A stretch of 64,000 nt of DNA from Thiorhodococcus mannitoliphagus (lineage in GTDB: Bacteria; Pseudomonadota; Gammaproteobacteria; Chromatiales; Chromatiaceae), in contig NZ_JAAIJR010000018.1 in the NCBI RefSeq assembly GCF_010915725.1, positions 1 to 64,000 on the forward strand, in the 5' to 3' direction. The notes below the pieces were generated by a model that had not been told where the DNA came from, ran no database searches, and was given only the letters and a program-made list of their open reading frames with translations. Made by a program: the position numbers and the translations under genes. Of this stretch, positions 43,565 through 54,782 are shown piece by piece; position 1 is the stretch's first letter; each line of letters begins with the position of its first letter.

Positions 43565-45892
43565 ATGTCGGTCTATCGCGAGAGCCTTCACACGGCGGTC
43601 GACGCCGTTCGACTGGAATCCGGCCTGGCATTCTCCTGGTTAGGGACGCGCTCGTCGTCTTCGCTGCGCGGTTTGCCGAAGCTCGTCGACGAGGCATCGG
43701 CGCACGCATTGCTGCTCCGCCAACTGCAGCAAAGGCTCTACCTTTCGTTTTTCTGCTCGGGCGGCGTCAGACCCGCACAGGACGGCGAGCATGTGATGCT
43801 TCCCGATGTCCGCAAAGATGCGGATTTCGTAAACACCTTATCGGAGGCCAATAGCGGGCGCGGCAGCTGGAGAAAAGGACATGAACTCCATGGCTCATCG
43901 GAGCGCTATGCCATCCTTTCCTATAAGGGGCTGATGCTGCGCGCAGGCGAGGGGAAATTCAGGCTTGTTTCGAGTGACTCGCCCAGGGAATCTCCAGGGG
44001 TGGAGCTACTCTTCCCGAAGGAGCAGTTGGGTATCTCACCTGGATACTACATGGCGCACAGTGATACGGAGTTCTTGTGTCGCAGCCCGGCGGAGATCCT
44101 GCGGCTCTACTGGAACCTGGCTGGCGAGACGTCGGCGCACCTCATGGCCAGCGTTACCGAAAGACTCAATGGGCTGCGGCTTCCCTTCGAGCTGAAGGTC
44201 ATGCACCCTGCCTTGGATTCCCAACGCTGCGACCGGGCAGTGCTCTACTTGCATAAGGCCGATTTCGGGCGGGCGTCAGCCGAACTCGGGGCGATCTATG
44301 CTGCCGTGGCGCCGGGGCTCAGGCAAGGTGTGCCGGCCTTCGTCAAGCGCCTGGCCCCCGGGCTGGGACTGGCGGAGAACCCTGAGGCGGGAGGCAGCTT
44401 TGGGAAGCATCGTGCCCTGATCCTCGCGCAGGGCATACTCGCGGCAAGGCACCGCGACAAGTCTGAGCGTCTGTCCGCGATCGAAGCTCACTTCGAGCAA
44501 AGAGGGATCGATCTCGAGCGCCCCTACATCAATGCCGGCTCGCGCGACGAATATGCCTTGCCATCGGCCGGGCTTGCCACGTCTGCTTTGCCTCCATGCT
44601 CCGTGGCGAGGAAAGAGGCGGATTTCCAGACTGCTGAATCTGCGCTGGAGATTGCGGGGGAGATTGCGCTTGGTCTCTCGCGAGAGGCCCTGTGGCATCG
44701 CGGTCACTGCACCTGGGTCGCCCCCGAGCCGGCCTCGACACAGGGCGAGGACATGCTTTACACGACCCTCAATGCGACCCTCTACCGAGGCAACACTGGT
44801 GTCGCGATCTTTCTTGCAGAGGCGGCACAGTTAGTGGACGACCCCGTATTGCGCCAGACGTCGCTCGGCGCGATGCGCAGAGCCTTGAGGATCGTCCGCG
44901 AAGATCCGAACGCCAAGAATTTCGGTCTCTATTCCGGTGTTCTGGGCGTCGCCATGTGCGCCGCGCGGATCGGGGTCTTACTCGACGAGCCGGGATTGAT
45001 CACAGAGGCGCGGCGATTGGTGTGTGGGGCGAAAGGCCTGGGCGATGCGAACGGGGAATTCGACATCATCGGCGGAGCGGCAGGGGGCATTCTTGCGCTG
45101 ATTGTGATCGATGCGCTGACCGCGGATGCCCTGTCCCTGGATCTTGCCACGGAGCTTGGGCACTGGCTCTGCGGGACTGCAGAGTATACTGAGAACGCCT
45201 GCTCCTGGAAGTCGCCGACCGTGCAGGCGCAGAACAACCTGACGGGATATTCCCATGGTACCGCCGGCGTAGCCCATGCCCTTGCCGAACTCTTTGTCAG
45301 AACGGGAGAGCGGTGCTTCGCGGACATCGCCCGCGCAGCGCTGGAATACGAGCGGAGCTGGTTCGACATCGACCTAAAAAACTGGCCGGACTTCCGCTTG
45401 GGCGCAGGCCGATCCCGCTCGGGAAAAGCGGCAGGAACGCCGAGACACTACTGTTCCACTTGGTGCCACGGTGCCCCCGGGATCGCCTTGTCGCGTGTGC
45501 ATGCCTATGCGCTCTTGGGTGATCAGTCTTCGAAAGCAGAGGCGGTCGATGCGCTGACGACCACGCGCGCATCGGTTCAGAAGTCGCTCGCATCCGAGAC
45601 TGGAAGCCTCTGTCTCTGTCATGGCTTACTCGGAAATGCGGACATACTCCATAGCCTTGCCGGAACACTCGAAGACGCGCGTGAGATCAACCAGCATGTC
45701 GCCGCTAGCGCCATTCGCGATGCCGGTCGATCGGTTAGGAAGGGCCTGCACAACAAGGGGCAAGCGGACGGCGACCCAGGGCCGGGTTTGATGGTCGGCC
45801 GGGCAGGAATCGGCTACGCCTTTCTGCGCTTCGCAAACCCCGGCACACCCTCGCTCCTGGCTGTGAACCCCCGAGATTTCTCAGCCTGTTGA
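43565..45892 (+). CDS. HopA1-type lyase fused to LanC-type cyclase
   Basis: This 775-aa protein has two halves. Residues ~20-350 resemble the HopA1 effector/lyase family (ILRLYWNLAGETSAHLMASV ... PFELKVMHP ... RAVLYLHKADF ... VPAFVKRLAPGLGLAENPE ... SFGKHRALI). That family removes phosphate to form dehydroamino acids in class V systems. Residues ~365-770 form a LanC-like (alpha,alpha)6 barrel with repeated Gly-rich turns. The catalytic His is in GYSHGTAG. The zinc ligands are C634 (WCHGAPGI) and C685-H686 (CLCHGLLGN), matching the C/C-H triad of NisC. One chain could thus both eliminate and cyclise. It is immediately downstream of the kinase. No dedicated transporter or protease gene is in the window. 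Confidence 0.83.
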   Translation: MSVYRESLHTAVDAVRLESGLAFSWLGTRSSSSLRGLPKLVDEASAHALLLRQLQQRLYLSFFCSGGVRPAQDGEHVMLPDVRKDADFVNTLSEANSGRGSWRKGHELHGSSERYAILSYKGLMLRAGEGKFRLVSSDSPRESPGVELLFPKEQLGISPGYYMAHSDTEFLCRSPAEILRLYWNLAGETSAHLMASVTERLNGLRLPFELKVMHPALDSQRCDRAVLYLHKADFGRASAELGAIYAAVAPGLRQGVPAFVKRLAPGLGLAENPEAGGSFGKHRALILAQGILAARHRDKSERLSAIEAHFEQRGIDLERPYINAGSRDEYALPSAGLATSALPPCSVARKEADFQTAESALEIAGEIALGLSREALWHRGHCTWVAPEPASTQGEDMLYTTLNATLYRGNTGVAIFLAEAAQLVDDPVLRQTSLGAMRRALRIVREDPNAKNFGLYSGVLGVAMCAARIGVLLDEPGLITEARRLVCGAKGLGDANGEFDIIGGAAGGILALIVIDALTADALSLDLATELGHWLCGTAEYTENACSWKSPTVQAQNNLTGYSHGTAGVAHALAELFVRTGERCFADIARAALEYERSWFDIDLKNWPDFRLGAGRSRSGKAAGTPRHYCSTWCHGAPGIALSRVHAYALLGDQSSKAEAVDALTTTRASVQKSLASETGSLCLCHGLLGNADILHSLAGTLEDAREINQHVAASAIRDAGRSVRKGLHNKGQADGDPGPGLMVGRAGIGYAFLRFANPGTPSLLAVNPRDFSAC

Positions 45893-46028
45893 GGATCCCG
45901 CGCCGATGTCCGGTCGCGAAAGTCCGGATAACCCTTGAACTCCCCTCCGCAGATGCTTCCCTCGCGAAAGCAGAAGCGGTCGCTTCCGCAGGGACCGGCT
46001 AGGATTGGTGCAGGGGCGGAAGGTTGAC

Positions 46029-46063
46029 GGGGTAGGCTCGGGATACGTGTAATTTCTTATCAC
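46029..46063. repeat. Tn3-family left inverted repeat
   Basis: Starts GGGGTAGGCTCGGGATACG, at the outer edge of the element. The last bases overlap the transposase stop codon. Confidence 0.9.
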
Positions 46064-47272
46064 TATGGCTGTGGGTCGTCGACGACGATGGGCAGGGTCC
46101 ACAGGTGCAGCGCCGGAGGCAAGTCCTCCATATCCAAAGAGTAGTGTCCGAAGCGACGGAGATGCTCGCGCAGATAGGGGCTGAGGCACGCGATCAGCTC
46201 CCGCGTGACTGGCAGACCCGCCTCGACCATGTCCGACAGCACGGTCGTCAAGTCGACGACGTTGTGCAGCATGATGGCGTTGGCGATCAGGTCCATGTAC
46301 TTGACCTGCTTGACCTGCTTGACCTGCCTGACCTGCTTGAGCTGCTCAACGGGATCGCCGCTCTTGAGCACGGGTCCGCCGAAGCCGATCCAGTCGAGGA
46401 AGTCGTTGTAAGACTCGATCTTGGTGGTCTCGGCGCGAATGCTCTGACGGAGATCCCCATCGGAGACGAAACGCAGCAGGAAGAGCGTCCGTGCCACGCG
46501 TCCAAGCTCGCGGAAGGCCCGATAGAGCCGGTTCTGGCGGCTGTGACGACCGAACTTGCGCAGCAGCATCGAAGGCAGCACCAAGCCAGCTTGGATCGAC
46601 AGGACCACCTGCATCATGTCCGGCCAGTGGGTCTCGATGAGCGTCCAATCCACACGCTTGGTGAAGAGTGCGTCGAGGTGTCGGATGGTCGAGCAGGCCA
46701 TCGAGGACATGGCGTTGCGTCTCGCTCAAGGCGGCATCGATCCCGGCATAGAGCTGCTCATGGATGTCTTGGCGTAGCGTGCCGATCAGACGATCCAGGG
46801 TGCTGAAAGCCGGGGGCTCGACGTGCTCCTTCACTAGGGCTTCCACCGAGGCACTGATCAGATCGGCGGGGTCACTCATCGTCTGGGCCGCACGGTGGAC
46901 CGTGACGATGACGATCTCGCGGCCGCCATGAGAGAACGGGCGGCTCCCAAAGCGCTGACGGATCGCGTTTCGATAGCGATGCACCGTTGCCGGCCGACTG
47001 GCCGGATCGACCAGACGGGTCTGTTCTACCAGGCCGAGTGTCTTGGCGATGTACAGCCGGATTTGATCCGGGACCTCCGAGATGGCCAGGAAGTACCCCA
47101 AGCGTTGTCGCGTCTTGAGTAGAACCGCGAGCGACAACCGCCCACGACCGCCACGGGCCTGTCGGCGAACAAAGGACACTTCGTCGTCACTGAGGGCGTA
47201 GTCGGCCGAAAGCTCCTTGTCGGTCAGCGGGGACCGCAGCCGTGGATAGGCGGTTCTTTCGATCGCGGCCAT
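46063..47272 (-). pseudogene. tnpA: Tn3-family transposase TnpA, internally deleted and frameshifted
   Basis: The N-terminal ~195 residues from ATG 47272 (MAAIERTAYPRLRSPLTDKE ... FVRRQARGGRGRLSLAVLLK) match the DUF4158-type N-terminus. The last ~210 residues (LFTKRVDWTLIETHWPDMMQ ... SMLLRKFG ... ELGRVARTLFLLRFVSD ... ESYNDFLDWIGFGG) match the C-terminal catalytic domain. They are in different frames and meet near 46690, so about 580-600 residues of a ~1000-aa protein are missing, including the first catalytic acidic residues. A 9-bp repeat (TTGACCTGC, five units, 46301-46345) has expanded inside the remnant. It is non-functional. Confidence 0.92.
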
Positions 47273-47403
47273 AGCGACGCTCGGACGTGTCCGAAAAAGG
47301 GGTTGCTCACGCGTGCAGGAAGTGCTTGATTGGCCAAGTCTCCTATGGCCGAATTCGGTCGACAGAAACGGTATACACTCTCGGACGTTCGATCCAGACA
47401 GAG

Positions 47404-48078
47404 ATGCGCCAGAAGAACCGCGCCGCGCTCTACCTTCGGGACTCGACGGCGGATCAGAAACCGGATCTACAGTTCGACGGACTACGCGCCTACGCCGAAC
47501 GCGCCGAGTTAGAGATCGTACGGGACTACTTGGATTTGGCGGCATCGGGTCGGCGCCAGGGGCGCCCTCGGCTCGACGCCCTGATGCGGGATGCGCGCAA
47601 TCGAGCCTTCGATTGCGTTCTGGTGTGGAAATTCGACCGCTTCGCGCGCTCGACCAAGTATCTGCTCAGCGCATTGGAGGAATTTGACCACCTCGGTATC
47701 CGGTTCGTGAGCGTGCAGTACCAGATCGACACTACCTCGCCCATGGGCAAGGCGATGTTCACGCTCATCGGTGCCATGGCGGAGCTGGAGTTCTCTTTGA
47801 TCAGCGAGCGCGTTTCGGCCGGGATGCATGCCGCCAAGGCGCGCGGCAAGCACCTGGGGCGACCGCGAACGTCAGCGAGGATCGTCACAGAGGTTGAGGA
47901 ATTGGCGAGAACGACGAATCTGAGTGTGGGCGAGATCCAGCGACGCCTCGGCGGCAAGACCGGGCGCGGCGGCGTCGGAGCCATCGTCAAACGGGTCCGG
48001 CACGAACCGGCGCCGGACACCGCTAGAGGGCCTAGAGAGACCCAAGGGATCGCCCACGCGCCTCGAGAGACGCTCTGA
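47404..48078 (+). CDS. Serine resolvase of the Tn3-family element
   Basis: The ~224-aa protein from ATG 47404 is divergent from tnpA. Catalytic Ser is in LRDSTADQ (S14), then DCVLVWKFDRFARSTKYL, MGKAMFTLIGAMAELEFSL with ISERV following, and a C-terminal helix-turn-helix (LSVGEIQRRLGGK). Resolvases act at a res site, probably the 131-bp gap 47273-47403, to resolve cointegrates. The frame remains open upstream to 47287. Confidence 0.88.
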   Translation: MRQKNRAALYLRDSTADQKPDLQFDGLRAYAERAELEIVRDYLDLAASGRRQGRPRLDALMRDARNRAFDCVLVWKFDRFARSTKYLLSALEEFDHLGIRFVSVQYQIDTTSPMGKAMFTLIGAMAELEFSLISERVSAGMHAAKARGKHLGRPRTSARIVTEVEELARTTNLSVGEIQRRLGGKTGRGGVGAIVKRVRHEPAPDTARGPRETQGIAHAPRETL

Positions 48079-48098
48079 AACACAGGTTACTCAGAACG

Positions 48099-48308
48099 AT
48101 GAATGCGATCGAATTCCAGGCCGTCGCCCACGACGGTGTTCTCGACATTCCGCCGGAGCATCGCGGCGTCCTAGATGGCAAGAAGGTGCGCGTCGTCCTG
48201 GTCGATGCCGAGCCGCAGAACAGCGATGCCAACGAGACCATCTTTTCCCGGCTGCGAAAGGTGAAGATCCAAGGGCCAGCCGATCTCTCGACCAATCACG
48301 ACGCCTAA
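48099..48308 (+). CDS. Antitoxin-like small protein (passenger)
   Basis: The 69-aa protein starts MNAIEFQAVAHDGVLDIPPE, the pattern of small VapB-like antitoxins that precede PIN toxins. It is followed 16 bp later by a PIN-toxin remnant. Its length and intact frame suggest it may still be made, without a toxin to neutralise. Confidence 0.7.
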   Translation: MNAIEFQAVAHDGVLDIPPEHRGVLDGKKVRVVLVDAEPQNSDANETIFSRLRKVKIQGPADLSTNHDA

Positions 48309-48324
48309 GTCGTCGGTGAAAGGG

Positions 48325-48432
48325 ATGCCTGAGTCTGTCTTCGTCGACACCGGCTACATCCTCGCCCTGGTCAACGAGAACGCTTTCGACCAACACTTCG
48401 TCCAAGCCGGGTTCCTCACACCACGAGCCTGA
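48325..48432 (+). pseudogene. PIN toxin remnant with internal deletion
   Basis: Only 35 codons remain. The N-terminal PIN start (VFVDTGYILALVNEN) is joined directly to what looks like the C-terminal end (FDQHFVQAGFLT). The central acidic residues of the active site are lost, so it should be inactive. Confidence 0.75.
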
Positions 48433-48451
48433 GCGGATCGTTCGGGACGAA

Positions 48452-48486
48452 GTGATAAAAATTTACACGTATCCCGAGCCTACCCC
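48452..48486. repeat. Tn3-family right inverted repeat
   Basis: Ends ...GTATCCCGAGCCTACCCC, the inverted partner of 46029-46063. The DNA from 48487 to 48679 holds no convincing gene. Confidence 0.9.
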
Positions 48487-48679
48487 TTGACGGCCTGGGC
48501 ATTGAAGCCTGTCTGCCGGACTGGACGGTAGCGCTTCACGGATCAAGTCAGCGCCATCGTCAACCGTCGGATCGAAAACCGCAGGCGCGGTCGACCTCGC
48601 AAGGACCTTCCCGAGGGCGACGCTGTCGAATCCGTCCGTCCCCTGGTCGTCCTTTCGGTCAACTGGTTATTCATCTTCT

Positions 48680-50104
48680 ATGAACATCATTATTCTCGGT
48701 GCGGGCATGTCTGGTTTAAGTGCTGCGATTCGTGCTGCACGAAAGGGTCATGAGGTGACCGTTATTGAACGGCAAAAGACGCCTGGCGGAAAGCTTTGGC
48801 AACATAAAGAGGGTGGTTTTACCTTCGATATGGGGCCTTCCATGATGATCGAGACAGACATTATCAACGAGGTGCTGGATACGCCAATTCCTTTCGAGAA
48901 GGTTTCTCCAACTTGCACCTTGGTCTATGATGATGAAAAACCGATTGTCCTAGGTGACAATTACCTGGAGGTCTTGCAACAAGAAGCACCGCAAGATCTT
49001 GAGAGATTCTTAAAACTAAAAAAGCGGATGCAGCCTGTTATCAAGGCAGTGCGTCAATCGCTTTTTCAAAAACCCTTTGTAAAGCCGCTGGATTTTTTCC
49101 GCGTCTCCTTGCTGCGTATCGCGTTTACGATCAATCCAAACACCTCAGCAGGTGCGTTTGCGCAAAAGTATTTCGAGAGTCCGTTACTGCAAGGGCTGTT
49201 TTCTACATTTCCAAGTTATACAGAGCATCCCGTCAACAAGTCTCCGGCAGTTTCAATATTCGTGCCTTTTATTATGCTTGAAGGGATTTACTATCCGCGA
49301 GGGGGCATCTATAGGATTGCGACTGCTTATGAAGCGCATGCAAAGAAATTAGGGGTGACATTCAAGTATGATGAAACGGTCACTGCCATCTCACAGACTT
49401 CCGTGGTTACGGGGAAAGGCACCTATGCTGCCGATGCCATTATTAGCACCATTGACTATACGACAACGCAAGCACTCAGAGGAAGCGCTGAGCAAAAAAC
49501 TGCGGCTCATGCCTACTTCGCCGTTGCCGTGGGTTTGAACCGAACTTTACCTGAATATTCTCATCATACCTTTCTCATACCAAAGTCGTACAATGAAGCG
49601 CACGCCTTGATCGATGAGGGAAAGCTCCCTGATGAAGTCCCTCTCTATTTGTGTATTGCATCGAAAACGGATCCTGAGTGTGCGCCGAAGGGTAAAGAAA
49701 ACGTCTTCGTCGTGGCTGTGCTTCCTTCAACTCAAGAGATTGATTGGAAAGCAGAAAAGGAGCCTGTTGCAGATCGACTGTTGAAGCAAGCAGGCATTAG
49801 CCCAGAGATGGTTGAGGTTCGTCGTGTCCTTGCGCCTGATGAATTCGATTCAAAATTTATGAATCTAGGAGGGAGTGTCTTTGGTGCTTCTGGAGTTCAC
49901 AATCCTTTTGTGGGTTTTCGGCAGCCAAACGCCGATGGGAAGCAAGAGAATCTCTTTTATGCGGGAGCAACAGTGCAGCCAGGAAGTGGCGTTCCTTTAG
50001 TGATTCGTTCAGGGAAATTTGCCGTGGATATGATGGAAAGGTATTTTGCCAAGCGTAAGGAACTGTCCATCAACAACTTCCCCCCTTTCGCAAAGGGGGG
50101 CTAG
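48680..50104 (+). CDS. Phytoene desaturase (CrtI/CrtN)-family FAD oxidoreductase, MITE-terminated
   Basis: The 474-aa protein has an N-terminal FAD Rossmann motif (IILGAGMSGLSAAIRAARKG) and the carotenoid-desaturase C-terminal signature YAGATVQPGSGVPLVIRSGK. Substrate may be a carotenoid or related polyene; no other crt gene is adjacent. The gene is much lower in GC than its neighbours, indicating acquisition. The last ~15 codons (…ELSINNFPPFAKGG) and the TAG stop are read from the inserted 99-bp MITE at 50059-50157, so the native C-terminus has been replaced. The conserved C-terminal FAD motif is upstream of the insertion, so activity may survive. Confidence 0.87.
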   Translation: MNIIILGAGMSGLSAAIRAARKGHEVTVIERQKTPGGKLWQHKEGGFTFDMGPSMMIETDIINEVLDTPIPFEKVSPTCTLVYDDEKPIVLGDNYLEVLQQEAPQDLERFLKLKKRMQPVIKAVRQSLFQKPFVKPLDFFRVSLLRIAFTINPNTSAGAFAQKYFESPLLQGLFSTFPSYTEHPVNKSPAVSIFVPFIMLEGIYYPRGGIYRIATAYEAHAKKLGVTFKYDETVTAISQTSVVTGKGTYAADAIISTIDYTTTQALRGSAEQKTAAHAYFAVAVGLNRTLPEYSHHTFLIPKSYNEAHALIDEGKLPDEVPLYLCIASKTDPECAPKGKENVFVVAVLPSTQEIDWKAEKEPVADRLLKQAGISPEMVEVRRVLAPDEFDSKFMNLGGSVFGASGVHNPFVGFRQPNADGKQENLFYAGATVQPGSGVPLVIRSGKFAVDMMERYFAKRKELSINNFPPFAKGG

Positions 50105-50157
50105 GGGGGATTTCGGGCGGCATCGCTCGCATCGGGAAACAATTGATGGACACTTTC
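50059..50157. mobile_element. MITE family B, copy 3, inserted in the desaturase gene end
   Basis: Inverted orientation relative to 31913-32012. Termini are GGAACTGTCCATCAAC and TTGATGGACACTTTC, flanked by TAA on both sides (50056-50058, 50158-50160). It overlaps the last codons of the desaturase-like gene. Confidence 0.85.
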
Positions 50158-50312
50158 TAAGCGTTGATGTGCTTGTCAAGGGCATCGCCTTACCCACCTT
50201 GTGTTACGCGATTCCTGTTCGGCATTGCGACCCCCTTGATGGGCGTCGATCATCGTCCGGTCTGTCGTCTTCTGTAGGGACAAGTCTGCCCCGATCGGAG
50301 TCGAGCCCAGGG

Positions 50313-50376
50313 GCGCAGCGCAGTCCGCCAGCGGCGCGGGATTCGGTGGACTTCGCGCTCGCTCGTCCACCCTACC
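50313..50376. repeat. REP-like repeat, copy 3
   Basis: GCGCAGCGCAGTCCGCCAGC ... TCGTCCACCCTACC is the reverse counterpart of 29515-29594. The DNA from 50161 to 50524 has no other recognisable content. Confidence 0.6.
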
Positions 50377-50524
50377 GCTCCAATCGATGATCGAAGCCTC
50401 CTTGACGCAACTCCTGGGCGCCGAGGATCGCTGGGTTCACGGGGTCGGAAACCGGCGCTGTTGGTGCTTGAGCGGCCTAGCTGGTTGAGCTGATGGCTAA
50501 AGCTCTGATTCAAAGGGCGTTCCC

Positions 50525-51915
50525 TCATTCGAATGACGAAGAAGCGCAGCAATCCTGCGCCGATCCTTTGTAGTCGTCTTTGTCGAGGCCGTGCTTCTGC
50601 ATCTTGTCGTAGAGGGTTTTTCGCGGTACGCCGAGCGTGGTCATGGTGTCTTTGATACTGCCTTTGTTGGAGGCGAGTGCTTGGACGATCAGGCTCTTCT
50701 CGAAGCACTCCACTTGTTCGGGCAGGGTTCGCGGCTGGCCGGATTGGCTGCCGTCGTGCAAGCCGTCTAGAGACCAGCCGCACTGCGCGCCGAGCAAGAC
50801 GTAGCGCTCGGCGAGATTGCGCAGTTCGCGCACATTGCCGGGCCAGTCGTGGCTTAGCAGCTGGGTGATCTGGTCTTGATCGGGGAAGGGTGCGTCACGC
50901 TGAAAGCGGTCCTGCGCGACGAGGAGAAAGTGGTGGAAGAGCAGGGGAATGTCGTCGCGTCGATCGCGCAACGGGGGGATATGCAGGGTGAGGACATGGA
51001 GGCGGTAGTAGAGATCCTCGCGAAAGCTGCCGTTGGTGGCCGCCTCGCGCAGATCCACTTTGGTTGCGGCGACGACCCTGAAGTCGAGCGGGACGAGCTG
51101 ATTGGACCCGAGCCGCTCGATAGCGCGCTCCTGGAGTACGCGCAGAAGCTGCACCTGCGCGGAGGCGGGCATGCTCTCGATCTCGTCGAGGAAGAGGGTG
51201 CCGCCATGGGCGTGCTCGAACTTGCCGATCCGGCGGGCCTTGGCGCCGGTGAAGGCACCGGCTTCGTGACCGAAGAGTTCGCTTTCGATCATGCTCTCGG
51301 GCACGGCCCCGCAGTTGACGGCGACGAAGTTGCGGTCGCGTCGACGGCTGTGCTCGTGCAGGGAGCGGGCGACCAACTCTTTGCCCGTGCCCGTCTCGCC
51401 CAGGATGAGGACGTCCGCGCCGGTGTCCGCGACTTGGGCGATGGTCGCGCGCAGCTGTCGCATCTCGGGGCTGTGACCGATGATGCGCGGGCCGAGCGCG
51501 GTGTTGGCCATGAGTTCGACGCGGAGGTTGCGGTTCTCCATCACCAAGGCCCGTTTGTCCAGCGCCCGCTGGACGGTGTCGATGAGCCGGTCTGACGGGT
51601 AGGGTTTTTCGATGAAGTCGTAGGCGCCGGCACGCATGGCGTTGACGGCGGTGCTGATGTCGCCGTGGCCGGTAATGAGGATGACGGGAAGTTCAGGGTC
51701 GACCGCATGCGCCTGCTTCAACAGTTCGAGGCCATCCATGCCGGGCAAGCGGATATCCGTAATCAGCACGCCGGGCCATTCCTTGGTCAGCAACGGCAGG
51801 ACAGGTTCGGCGCGCTCGAAGACCTGCGCTTCCAGACCTGCTAGACCCAGTGTCTGCTGGTTGGCCGCGCGGATGTGCTGCTCGTCGTCGACGAAGATGA
51901 CCTGGGGGCTGTTGC

Positions 51916-51919
<4 letters not shown>
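50525..51919 (-). CDS. dctD: C4-dicarboxylate sigma-54 response regulator DctD
   Basis: The 464-aa NtrC-type activator has a receiver domain with phospho-acceptor Asp in VLITDIRLPGMDG. The AAA+ domain carries Walker A GETGTGKE, the sigma-54-contacting GAFTGA loop and Walker B GTLFLDEIESM. A Fis-type helix-turn-helix follows (GSIKDTMTTLGVPRKTLYDK). It overlaps dctB by ATGA. Its target is probably the sigma-54 promoter of dctPQM at 39061-39076. Confidence 0.95.
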
Positions 51920-53688
<1,769 letters not shown>

Positions 53689-53805
53689 GCCCCAGAGACC
53701 GAGACAGAAGGTCGCAAGCAGCGTCGTCCAGAGGAGCGACTGCTTCAGGCGGCTGCCGGGCTCGGGTGCGACTTCGGGGATATCGCCGACCTCGGTCTGG
53801 CTGTC

Positions 53806-54726
53806 CTAGGCGGACATCCGCGCCTTGTAGCCCGAATCTCCCGTCCAATAGCCATCGCAGAGGCCGGAAGGTGCCCACTCGCGCAGCTTGGCGGTGCCGA
53901 CGCTCGGCTCCAGATCGCCGCTGAGACAGTCCGCGAACACCTTGACGACGTCCGCCGTGTGCTGGGACTGCGGGCTGATGCGCAGCACGTCGACACCCAT
54001 GGCGGTGACCTCGGCGAGTGCGGGCAGCAGGTTGTGGGTGTTGGCGGACTGCGTTTGGATGCCGTTGAGGTCGAGGAATTCGTTGCCGTCCTGGGTGGTG
54101 ACGACCAAGCCGTCCGGATAATCGCCGCAGCAGAACTGGCAGTCGTCCTTGCCGAGGTTGCGGTTGTACGCCGTAAAGCAGCGTGCGGAGTAGGCCAGCG
54201 GCAGACGCCCATAGGCGAACAGCTCGCACTCGACACCCTGAGGACGTGACGCGAGCAGCTTGGTGGCGGTCTCACGGCCGAGTTCGACCGGGAGCACCCA
54301 ACGCTTGAGTCCCTGCTTGGCGAGAAACGCCAGGGTGCGATGGTTGTACAGGTTGATCGAATGACCGGTAACGAAGGGCCGGCCCTCGAGGAAGTCCAGC
54401 GCGGCGAGGTCGTTGGCCTCGATCATGAACCGCTCGTCGGCGCAGATGCGTTTGAGTGTCTTCAGCTCACCGTCCGACTCGATCAGCGCGAGCGTCGAGA
54501 TGACGGCCTCTTTGCCCGCGGCAACCGTGCGTTCGGCGATCTCCCAATAGTCCTCCGGGCGCAACTGGCGGCGCTTGGAGCAAATGGTCTCGCCGAGGTA
54601 GAGGATGTCAACGGGGGTTTCGAGCATCTCGGCGTAGAAGTCGAGGACCTGCTCGCGCGGCCAAAGGTAGGTGACGGGGCCAAGCGAGAGACGGGGGCGA
54701 TGCGAGGTTGTGGTCAAGGGTGCCAT
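53806..54726 (-). CDS. ubiV: Oxygen-independent ubiquinone hydroxylation protein UbiV
   Basis: The 306-aa U32-family protein has the UbiV iron-sulfur cysteines: one in LGETICSKRRQL and three in SARCFTAYNRNLGKDDCQFC. UbiU-UbiV form a heterodimer that hydroxylates the quinone ring without O2. ATG 54726 is preferred over the TTG at 54738. It is separated from ubiU by a degenerate MITE rather than abutting it as usual. dctB follows in the same frame directly after its stop. Confidence 0.93.
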   Translation of the reverse strand: MAPLTTTSHRPRLSLGPVTYLWPREQVLDFYAEMLETPVDILYLGETICSKRRQLRPEDYWEIAERTVAAGKEAVISTLALIESDGELKTLKRICADERFMIEANDLAALDFLEGRPFVTGHSINLYNHRTLAFLAKQGLKRWVLPVELGRETATKLLASRPQGVECELFAYGRLPLAYSARCFTAYNRNLGKDDCQFCCGDYPDGLVVTTQDGNEFLDLNGIQTQSANTHNLLPALAEVTAMGVDVLRISPQSQHTADVVKVFADCLSGDLEPSVGTAKLREWAPSGLCDGYWTGDSGYKARMSA

Positions 54727-54782
54727 GGGGTCGATCAAGGTTTCATCGAGGTAAGGATTGCAGCGCTGGAAGCTGGTGGCTG

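Larger units (their letters stand above)
46029..48486. mobile_element. Tn3-family transposon deletion derivative (2.46 kb)
   Basis: The 35-bp terminal inverted repeats at 46029-46063 and 48452-48486 match at 33 of 35 positions. They are flanked by a perfect 5-bp target duplication TTGAC (46024-46028, 48487-48491). It contains a gutted transposase, an intact-looking serine resolvase, an antitoxin gene and a PIN toxin remnant. The intact ends mean it could still move if a related transposase is supplied. Confidence 0.92.
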
